The notes beneath the pieces were generated by a model. That model saw only the letters and a program-made list of their open reading frames with translations, was not told where the DNA came from and did not search any database. 6,990 bases of DNA, from NCBI GenBank assembly GCA_023459915.1, contig JAEWSN010000148.1, positions 1 to 6,990 of the forward strand, given 5' to 3'. The position numbers were made by a program, and so were the translations under genes. The stretch comes from Bacillota bacterium (GTDB lineage Bacteria > Bacillota > Clostridia > DSM-8532). Of the stretch, positions 1 to 4,491 are shown in pieces (the stretch's first letter is position 1; each line of letters opens with the position of its first letter).

Positions 1-891
1 GTGTATCAGGGCCGCACCACCGGCGCGCCGTTGTGCGGCATCATCCGCAACACCGACACAAAATCCGGAGACTATTCCGAGCTGTCCATCCTGCCGCGAC
101 CCGGACACGCCGATTACACCGGCCAGATGCGGTATCACGGCTTCAACGATCCGCGCGGCGGCGGTCATTTTTCAGGCCGGCTCACCGCGCCGCTGGTGTT
201 CGCGGGTGAAATCTGCCGACAATATCTGGAGACCCGGGGCATCACCATCGGCTCACACATCCAGCGGGTGCGCGATGTGTACGATGTGCCGTTCGATCCT
301 TGCCATATCGCACCGGCCGAGCTTGAAATCCTCCGGACCATGCTGGTGCCGGTGAACGATCGTTCCTGCGCACAGGAAATCCTCGATGTGGTGGAGGACG
401 CGCGTGTGGCGATGAACTCGGTGGGCGGCATCGTGGAAACCGCGGTGATAGGATTGGTGCCCGGTCTCGGGTCTCCCCTGTTTGCCAATGTGGAGGCGCG
501 GCTCTCATCGATGCTCTTTTCCATTCCCGCCGTGAAGGGCGTGGAATTCGGAGATGGGTTTGCCATGGCCGGCATGACCGGATTGGAGGCCAACGACGCG
601 TTTTTCATGGAGGGCGCGCATGTCCGCACAAGGACGAATCACAACGGCGGACTCAACGGCGGCATCACCAACGGCATGCCGGTGGTGTTCCGGGTGGTTG
701 TGAAGCCGACGGCCTCCATTTTCCTGGAACAGCAGACCGTCAACTTGCGGGAAGGCGTGGACGCGACCCTGCAGCTCAAGGGACGCCATGATCCCTGCAT
801 TGTCATTCGGGCCGTGCCGGTGCTCGACGCCGCCACCGCGCTGGTGGTCACGGATTTGCTGCTCGATCCCAACCCCGAACCGGAGGAGTGA
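1..891 (+). CDS. aroC: Chorismate synthase, 5'-truncated by window edge
   Basis: This enzyme converts 5-enolpyruvylshikimate-3-phosphate to chorismate, the last common step of the shikimate pathway, using reduced FMN; it is cytosolic. The visible 296 residues begin inside the protein. Residues 1-10 match the family's internal (F/Y)xGxTTGxP segment, so about 70-75 N-terminal residues lie off the window, and the GTG at base 1 is an internal Val codon rather than a start. Family motifs seen: PGHADYT at about 34-40, followed by the DPRGGGHFSGRLTAP form of the second signature; IPAVKGVEFGDGF at about 174-186; GGLNGGITNGMP with KPTAS beyond it; and GRHDPC at 261-266 near the C terminus. The HFSGRLT version replaces the more common RSSARET and, to my knowledge, is usual in Clostridia-like enzymes. 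The stop lies five bases before the next gene's preferred start, so the two are probably one operon. Identification is secure. Confidence 0.96.
   Translation: MYQGRTTGAPLCGIIRNTDTKSGDYSELSILPRPGHADYTGQMRYHGFNDPRGGGHFSGRLTAPLVFAGEICRQYLETRGITIGSHIQRVRDVYDVPFDPCHIAPAELEILRTMLVPVNDRSCAQEILDVVEDARVAMNSVGGIVETAVIGLVPGLGSPLFANVEARLSSMLFSIPAVKGVEFGDGFAMAGMTGLEANDAFFMEGAHVRTRTNHNGGLNGGITNGMPVVFRVVVKPTASIFLEQQTVNLREGVDATLQLKGRHDPCIVIRAVPVLDAATALVVTDLLLDPNPEPEE
882..886 (+). promoter_or_regulatory. Ribosome binding site for the chorismate mutase-AroE gene
   Basis: GGAGG lies inside the last codons of aroC. It is ten bases from the ATG at 897 but only one base from the in-frame GTG at 888. The spacing therefore favours ATG 897 as the start. 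A second in-frame ATG at 903 is 16 bases away and less likely. Translational coupling with aroC is plausible. Confidence 0.7.
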
Positions 892-896
892 GCCAT

Positions 897-2072
897 ATGG
901 GAATGGATGACAAGACCGATGGAATGGACGAGGGTATTGTTGCGTTGAAGGACAATGTCACGGGAATGGATGAACGGGTCCGTGATTTGCTCGATGAGTT
1001 GCGCAACCGCATCGACGCCATTGACCGCACACTGGTGCATCAGCTTGAGGAGCGGATGGCAGTGGTCTCACGCATCGCCGATGTCAAAGCCAAGTACGGT
1101 GTGGCGGTGCTCGACGAGGGGCGGGAAGCGCAGGTGCGCCGGAATATCCGCAACGCGATGCGCGAGGCCGCGCTCGAACCGTATCTGCTGCGGATGATTG
1201 ACGACATCATGGCCGCTTCCCGGGCGTATCAGCAGGACAGACTTTCCCACAAGCCGGCCAAGCCGGCGGCATTGTCCCCGATCAAACTGGGACTGCTGGG
1301 CAGGAAGCTCTCCCACAGCCGCAGCCCGGAGATTCACGAGGCCTGGTTCCGTCTCCACGGCCAGCAAGGCAGCTACACGCTGCTCGAGCGTGAACCGGAG
1401 GCGCTTGAGGCGCTGCTGCCCGCCCTGCGGGCCCAAGGGTATGCCGGCATCAATGTCACCATTCCATACAAAACTGCCATCATGCGGCATCTCGATGAGA
1501 TCTCCCCGGAAGCCCGCCGCATCGGCGCGGTCAACACCATCCGGATTGACGAACGCCTCATTGGCGACAATACGGATTATGCCGGGTTCGGGCGCCTGGT
1601 GCGTTCCCTGCTGCCCACACAGACCCCCCGCCATGTGGCGGTGCTCGGAACAGGCGGCTCCTGCCGCGCGGTGCTGGCCTGGCTGGAGGACAACGGTGCA
1701 GAAACCATCACACTGGTGTCACGGGATCCGGAAGAGGCGGCCATGAAATGGCCGGGGCTGGCGACCTCCAGCTACGAGGCGTTTCGGGGAGAGGGGCTCG
1801 ATCTCATCGTCAACACCACACCGGTGGGGATGCATCCGCATCCGGACGCATCCCCCCTGCAACCGGCGCAGCTGGCTTGCGCGGGCAGTGTCATCGACCT
1901 CATCTACAATCCGCTCCAAACCAGGCTGCTCGCGCAGGCGGCCGCGCTGGGCATTCCACACGCCAACGGATTGACCATGCTGGTGGCGCAGGCCGTGGAG
2001 GCACAGGCCATCTGGCAGGATGTCCCATATGATCCGAACGTGACAGCAGCCATTCTGTCACAGATGGCATGA
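897..2072 (+). CDS. aroE: Bifunctional chorismate mutase (AroQ type) / shikimate dehydrogenase
   Basis: The 391-residue protein joins two enzymes. Residues about 28-118 form an all-helical AroQ chorismate mutase domain (chorismate to prephenate). It aligns without gaps to the start of the E. coli P-protein, and all eight catalytic positions are present: R36, R53, K64, D73, R76, E77, S108 and Q112. Residues about 128-391 are shikimate dehydrogenase (3-dehydroshikimate + NADPH to shikimate). Visible motifs are LSHSRSPEIH (138-147), NVTIPYK with catalytic K192, GAVNT (210-214), DNTD with catalytic D227, the nucleotide-binding GTGGS (251-255), NTTPVGM (306-312) and NGLTMLVAQA (357-366). A roughly 12-residue Pro/Ala/Lys linker separates the domains. 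The first 27 residues are acidic, contain a repeated GMD motif and match neither domain. ATG 897 is chosen on ribosome-site spacing; ATG 966, just before the mutase domain, is an alternative. The gene directly follows aroC and precedes aroK, so the cluster covers the late shikimate steps plus the Phe/Tyr branch point. Confidence 0.95.
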   Translation: MGMDDKTDGMDEGIVALKDNVTGMDERVRDLLDELRNRIDAIDRTLVHQLEERMAVVSRIADVKAKYGVAVLDEGREAQVRRNIRNAMREAALEPYLLRMIDDIMAASRAYQQDRLSHKPAKPAALSPIKLGLLGRKLSHSRSPEIHEAWFRLHGQQGSYTLLEREPEALEALLPALRAQGYAGINVTIPYKTAIMRHLDEISPEARRIGAVNTIRIDERLIGDNTDYAGFGRLVRSLLPTQTPRHVAVLGTGGSCRAVLAWLEDNGAETITLVSRDPEEAAMKWPGLATSSYEAFRGEGLDLIVNTTPVGMHPHPDASPLQPAQLACAGSVIDLIYNPLQTRLLAQAAALGIPHANGLTMLVAQAVEAQAIWQDVPYDPNVTAAILSQMA

Positions 2073-2126
2073 TATGACAAAAGATATGACAAGACTTTGA
2101 CATGATCAAACGAAAGATATGACAAG
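2071..2126 (+). repeat. Direct repeats of (AAA)GATATGACAA(G) upstream of aroK
   Basis: The 14-mer AAAGATATGACAAG occurs exactly twice, at 2080-2093 and 2113-2126. The offset is 33 bases, close to three helical turns. A shorter third copy, GATATGACAA, lies at 2071-2080, overlapping the end of the aroE stop codon. Between the two long copies sits a TTTGA-CATGA-TCAAA inverted repeat (2096-2110). The arrangement could be a regulator-binding array or slippage-derived; the sequence alone does not decide. Confidence 0.8.
2097..2123 (+). promoter_or_regulatory. Possible weak promoter for aroK
   Basis: TTGACA at 2097-2102 is a perfect -35 box. The best -10 candidate is TATGAC at 2118-2123 (four of six matches) with a short 15-base spacer, so the promoter would be weak or activator-dependent. 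The -10 falls inside the third direct-repeat copy and the -35 inside the TTTGA/TCAAA inverted repeat. A protein bound to either would affect transcription. aroK may equally be read from upstream, since no terminator is seen after aroE. Confidence 0.35.
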
Positions 2127-2188
2127 TCGGATGGCATGAAGTTGCGAATCCCTTGAAACGGGAATACGCGAAACAAAGGATGGACAGG

Positions 2189-2692
2189 ATGAATCTGATA
2201 CTCATCGGTGTGATGGGCTGCGGGAAGAGCACCATCGGCCGCATGCTCGCCAAGCGGCTCAAACGCCGGTTTGTCGACATGGATGCGGTCATCGAGGAAC
2301 GTCACGGCAAAATTGTGGATCTCTTTGCGCAAATCGGCGAGGATGGATTCCGCGATCTGGAAACCGCGCTGTCCATCGAGTTGTCCGAACTGGATGAACT
2401 GGTCATTTCCACCGGCGGCGGCATTGTGAAACGGCCGGAGAATTTGCAGGCATTGCGGCGCAATGGCCGGGTGCTGTTTTTGGACAGACCCTCCGCCACC
2501 ATTCTCAAGACGCTGAAAGCCGATACCCGCCCATTGATCCGGGACAATCCGGAAAAGCTGCATCAGATTCTGTCCGAACGCTATCCGTTGTATCTGGCCC
2601 AAAGCGATGTCCGGATTGACGCCGGCGGCTCCATGAACCGCACGATGTCACAAATCCTCAAGTTTTTCCGGGCCGAAGACCGGTTGGGCTGA
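2189..2692 (+). CDS. aroK: Shikimate kinase
   Basis: This enzyme phosphorylates shikimate to shikimate-3-phosphate with ATP; it is a small cytosolic NMP-kinase-fold protein. The 167-residue length fits the family. Motifs in order: Walker A GVMGCGKST at 7-15 with K13; shikimate-binding D32 in VDMD; GEDGFRDLE at 50-58 with substrate-binding R55; STGGG at 74-78; the lid region ADTRPL at 111-116 with R114; and ERYPLY at 130-135 with R131 before the final Ala. No key residue is missing. ATG 2189 is chosen because AAGGA at 2176-2180 lies eight bases upstream and the protein then starts with the usual MNLILIG strand. ATG 2180 and TTG 2153 are in frame but would add residues not typical of the family. 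It lies 116 bases after aroE and is probably part of the aroC-aroE-aroK operon. The stop is followed by a T-run. Confidence 0.96.
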   Translation: MNLILIGVMGCGKSTIGRMLAKRLKRRFVDMDAVIEERHGKIVDLFAQIGEDGFRDLETALSIELSELDELVISTGGGIVKRPENLQALRRNGRVLFLDRPSATILKTLKADTRPLIRDNPEKLHQILSERYPLYLAQSDVRIDAGGSMNRTMSQILKFFRAEDRLG

Positions 2693-2716
2693 CTGTCAAG
2701 GCGCTCCATTTTTTTT
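2685..2716 (+). terminator. Weak candidate intrinsic terminator after aroK
   Basis: Eight consecutive T residues (2709-2716) follow an imperfect stem. T2685-G2688 pair with T2705-A2708, and a few further pairs are interrupted by two mismatches. The left side overlaps the aroK stop codon. The stem is poor, so termination may be partial, or the T-run may simply be an AT-rich upstream element for the promoter that follows. Confidence 0.35.
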
Positions 2717-2765
2717 GCAATTTCAATAATTATAACTTGCATAATGTCCCGAAGGCTTGTAAAAT
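2715..2765 (+). promoter_or_regulatory. AT-rich promoter zone for the aminotransferase gene
   Basis: Several overlapping boxes are possible. CATAAT at 2740-2745 matches five of six -10 bases, with TTGCAA at 2715-2720 as a -35 and a long 19-base spacer. TAAAAT at 2760-2765 also matches five of six, with TTGCAT at 2737-2742 seventeen bases upstream. The two pairs look similar (CTTGCATAATG and CTTGTAAAATG). Either start would leave a leader of about 200 bases before the aminotransferase gene. The exact start site cannot be fixed. Confidence 0.5.
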
Positions 2766-2812
2766 GAATGAAACAGGTTTTCTTTCTTCATATTCCCGAT
2801 GGTGGGAAGCAC

Positions 2813-2838
2813 AACGGTCAGGAATCCAGGCCGTTTTT
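2813..2838 (+). terminator. Terminator-like hairpin inside the aminotransferase leader
   Basis: AACGGTC (2813-2819) pairs with GGCCGTT (2829-2835) over seven base pairs, including one G-U. A small inner GG/CC pairing is possible. A run of five T residues (2834-2838) and then CTGTCT follows immediately. A second stem, TTCCC/GGGAA (2793-2797 with 2804-2808), lies directly upstream. The position, after the putative promoter and 137 bases before the gene, would suit premature termination in the leader. It could also be a late terminator for aroK. No convincing anti-terminator pairing was found by eye. Confidence 0.4.
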
Positions 2839-2881
2839 CTGTCTCATCAGACCATGGGATGCAGGATGAAATCAGGAATCA

Positions 2882-2941
2882 GGCAAATGGAACAACCGCC
2901 TGGCAAACAGGACAAGGCCCGGGCAAACGGGCCATCAAGGA
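2882..2941 (+). repeat. Three degenerate 20-base units with GGCAAA, two forming hairpins
   Basis: GGCAAA occurs at 2882, 2902 and 2922, exactly 20 bases apart, within degenerate 20-base units (about 13 of 20 identical between the first two). The second copy lies mostly in the loop of a CCTG/CAGG stem (2899-2911, loop GCAAA). The third is the loop of a perfect six-pair stem GGCCCG/CGGGCC (2916-2933). The first has no good stem. No T-run follows, so these are not terminators. They lie about 30 to 75 bases before the ribosome binding site of the aminotransferase gene and may be an RNA regulatory element. Confidence 0.5.
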
Positions 2942-2974
2942 CGATGATCAGGCACACCACAGCGGGAGGGTATC

Positions 2975-4240
2975 ATGGGGCATTTTGAGCGTACACCGGA
3001 GCAACGGGCCGCCGTGCAGGCCATCTATGACGATTACAAGGCGCAGGGCCTCAAACTGGACATGTCCAGGGGCAAGCCCTGTCGCGAGCAGCTCGACCTT
3101 TCCGACGGCATTTATCTGGAATGCACGGATCTCACCGCGTCCGACGGGTCGGACTGCCGCAACTACGGCACGGTGGAGGGCCTGTATGAGGCACGGGTGC
3201 TGTTTGCCGATTTGTTGGGGCTGGAGGCCGCGCAGGTGATGGTGGCCAACAACTCCTCGCTCAACCTCATGTACGATACCATTGCCCGTGCCAGCCTGCA
3301 TGGACTGGCAGATTGCGGGACACCCTGGAGCCGGCTGGACAAGGTGAAATTCCTCTGCCCGGTTCCCGGCTACGATCGTCATTTTGCCATTTGCGAGTTG
3401 ATGGGCATGGAAATGATTCCGGTGCCGATGAACGGCGACGGGCCGGACATGGACGTGGTGGAAAAACTGGCCGCGGCGGATCCCGCGATCAAGGGCATCT
3501 GGTGTGTGCCGCTCTACAGCAACCCCACCGGCATCTCCTATTCGGATGACACCGTACGCCGGCTGGCCGCCATGAAAACGGCCGCGCCCGATTTCCTGAT
3601 TATGTGGGACAACGCCTATGCGTTCCATCACCTCTACGAAACCGGCGACAGTGTCTGTGACATACTGGCGGCCTGCCGGGAGGCGGGCAACCCCAACCGG
3701 GCCATCCTGTTCTCCTCCACCTCCAAGATTACCTGGCCGGGTGCCGGCATTGCCATCATGGCAGCCAACGTGGGGCAGATAGACCGTATCCGAAAGCTGA
3801 TGAGCATCCAGACCATCGGTCCGGACAAGGTGACCCAGCTGGTCCATGTGCGGCTGCTCAAGGATCCGGAAACCCTGAAGGCGCACATGCGGCGTCATGC
3901 CGACATCATTCGTCCCAAGTTCGAGATGGTGCTCAACAAACTGGAGTCGGAGCTGGGCGGAACCGGACTCGCATCCTGGAACAAGCCGCGAGGCGGATAT
4001 TTCATTTCGCTTGATGTGGTGCCGGGAACGGCCAAGCGTGTGGTACAGCTGGCCAAAGAAGCAGGTGTGGTGCTCACACCCGCCGGGGCCACCTGGCCGC
4101 TGGGGCAGGATCCGCAGAACCGGAACATCCGCATCGCGCCCACATTCCCTCCGGTTGAGGAGCTGCGAAAGGCCATCGAAATCCTTTGTGTCTGCGTGAA
4201 GCTCGCAGCATTGGAATCGCTGGCATCCATCGGAGCCTGA
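2975..4240 (+). CDS. Aspartate aminotransferase, class Ic (PLP-dependent)
   Basis: The 421-residue protein is a fold-type I PLP aminotransferase of the subgroup related to the Corynebacterium aspartate aminotransferase (Pfam Asp_aminotransf/MocR-like). Expected reaction: aspartate + 2-oxoglutarate to oxaloacetate + glutamate, in the cytosol. Motifs: LDMSRGKP (28-35), characteristic of this subgroup; the NYGTVEGLYEAR segment (63-74); YSNPTG (181-186, N183); WDNAYAFHHL with D212 and Y215 contacting the cofactor; SSTSKITWPGAG with the Schiff-base lysine K251; and NIRIAPTFP with carboxylate-binding R386. All core residues are present. ATG 2975 is preceded by GGGAGGG, with four bases between. The gene has its own upstream promoter zone and a strong terminator downstream, so it is probably a single-gene transcript. 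Its place after the aro genes leaves open a role with prephenate or aromatic keto acids; substrate specificity cannot be read from the sequence. Confidence 0.92.
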   Translation: MGHFERTPEQRAAVQAIYDDYKAQGLKLDMSRGKPCREQLDLSDGIYLECTDLTASDGSDCRNYGTVEGLYEARVLFADLLGLEAAQVMVANNSSLNLMYDTIARASLHGLADCGTPWSRLDKVKFLCPVPGYDRHFAICELMGMEMIPVPMNGDGPDMDVVEKLAAADPAIKGIWCVPLYSNPTGISYSDDTVRRLAAMKTAAPDFLIMWDNAYAFHHLYETGDSVCDILAACREAGNPNRAILFSSTSKITWPGAGIAIMAANVGQIDRIRKLMSIQTIGPDKVTQLVHVRLLKDPETLKAHMRRHADIIRPKFEMVLNKLESELGGTGLASWNKPRGGYFISLDVVPGTAKRVVQLAKEAGVVLTPAGATWPLGQDPQNRNIRIAPTFPPVEELRKAIEILCVCVKLAALESLASIGA

Positions 4241-4250
4241 AGAACGCCAA

Positions 4251-4280
4251 GGGGTCAGACCCCACATGGGGTCTGACCCC
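4251..4280. repeat. REP-like nested palindrome GGGGTCAGACCCC / GGGGTCTGACCCC
   Basis: Two 13-base arms (4251-4263 and 4268-4280) are perfect reverse complements around a four-base ACAT loop. Each arm is itself a GGGGTC-A/T-GACCCC palindrome, so the DNA can form one long hairpin or two short ones. It lies 10 bases after the aminotransferase stop, and no T-run follows directly. GGGGTC(A/T)GACCCC-type sequences recur in intergenic regions of many bacteria and resemble REP elements moved by IS200-like (RAYT) transposases. No transposase is in this window. It might alternatively help stabilise the mRNA 3' end. Confidence 0.85.
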
Positions 4281-4295
4281 CTGTGAACTGCAAGG

Positions 4296-4328
4296 AAGCA
4301 GGTGCCGCTCACGCGGGCCTGCTTTTTT
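4296..4328 (+). terminator. Intrinsic terminator of the aminotransferase gene
   Basis: AAGCAGG (4296-4302) pairs with CCTGCTT (4318-4324). The stem continues through a T-G pair, one bulged G and CCGC/GCGG around a TCAC loop. Six T residues (4323-4328) form the tail. The twelve-pair, GC-rich stem with a T-tract is a classic Rho-independent terminator and separates the aminotransferase from purB. Confidence 0.9.
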
Positions 4329-4381
4329 CGGTTTTCCACCGCCATTCAGGTGAAAAACTGGAAATTGGGTCCGTGTACCTC

Positions 4382-4410
4382 TTTATTTTCCGGGAAGGTC
4401 AGTATATAAT
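4382..4410 (+). promoter_or_regulatory. Promoter of purB
   Basis: A perfect TATAAT -10 box lies at 4405-4410. The only -35 at 17-base spacing is TTTATT (4382-4387), which matches the consensus poorly, so the promoter may depend on an activator or on the AT-rich upstream sequence. Transcription would start near 4417 and leave a leader of about 75 bases. It follows the terminator at 4296-4328, supporting a separate purB transcript. Confidence 0.65.
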
Positions 4411-4446
4411 AATCCTTGCGTCCAACAAAACGACATTTCGTGCGCA

Positions 4447-4464
4447 CGTCAGGTTGTCCTGACG
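4447..4464 (+). promoter_or_regulatory. Hairpin in the purB 5' leader
   Basis: CGTCAGG (4447-4453) and CCTGACG (4458-4464) form a perfect seven-pair stem with a TTGT loop. It ends 14 bases before the purB ribosome binding site and has no T-tail. It could be an operator-like inverted repeat in DNA or an RNA structure affecting translation or stability. I do not recognise it as a known riboswitch; a purine riboswitch would need a three-way junction, which is not visible. Confidence 0.5.
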
Positions 4465-4478
4465 GCAGCATCACATAT

Positions 4479-4483
4479 GGAGG
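4479..4483 (+). promoter_or_regulatory. Ribosome binding site that fixes a TTG start for purB
   Basis: GGAGG begins within the in-frame ATG at 4477, so that ATG cannot use it. The site is eight bases from TTG 4492, the normal spacing. This points to TTG as the purB start. Confidence 0.75.
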
Positions 4484-4491
4484 AACCCGGC

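Larger units (their letters stand above)
2764..2988 (+). other. Possible leader ORF (74 codons), unproven
   Basis: An ATG at 2764 has GAAGG (2751-2755) eight bases upstream. The frame stays open to a TGA at 2986-2988, overlapping the start of the aminotransferase gene by 14 bases. It encodes two adjacent Trp codons (2800-2805) just before a terminator-like hairpin. The product has no recognisable domain, signal peptide or membrane segment. An overlapping frame from ATG 2768 encodes 33 residues with four Phe (two FF pairs) and stops at 2869. Neither shows clear coding character. The region is more likely untranslated leader or a regulatory reading frame than a functional protein. Confidence 0.2.

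Noticed and set aside
1..3. GTG at base 1 as a real start of chorismate synthase
   Set aside because: The conserved N-terminal third of the family (about 70-75 residues, including a catalytic His region) would be missing. The first visible residues match an internal segment.
1068..1634. Minus-strand open frame (188 codons) inside the mutase-AroE gene
   Set aside because: It is antisense to conserved catalytic motifs, has no domain match, and its composition is that of a shadow frame.
1904..2602. Minus-strand open frame (232 codons) across the aroE-aroK junction
   Set aside because: It overlaps two secure genes and the repeat region and has no recognisable motif.
2886..2905. Possible T-box element (TGGAAC followed by ACCGC) in the aminotransferase leader
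   Set aside because: The conserved TGGnACCGCG core is broken by extra bases, no terminator follows it, and no Stem I with a specifier loop could be traced.
2764..2988. Leader open frame as a conventional protein gene
   Set aside because: It has no domain and atypical composition, overlaps the aminotransferase start, and coincides with RNA hairpins. It is kept only as a low-confidence regulatory frame.
2948..4345. Long open frame on the minus strand (465 codons) opposite the aminotransferase
   Set aside because: It mirrors the GC-rich codons of the confidently identified aminotransferase, has no recognisable domain, and would run antisense through the terminator and the palindrome.
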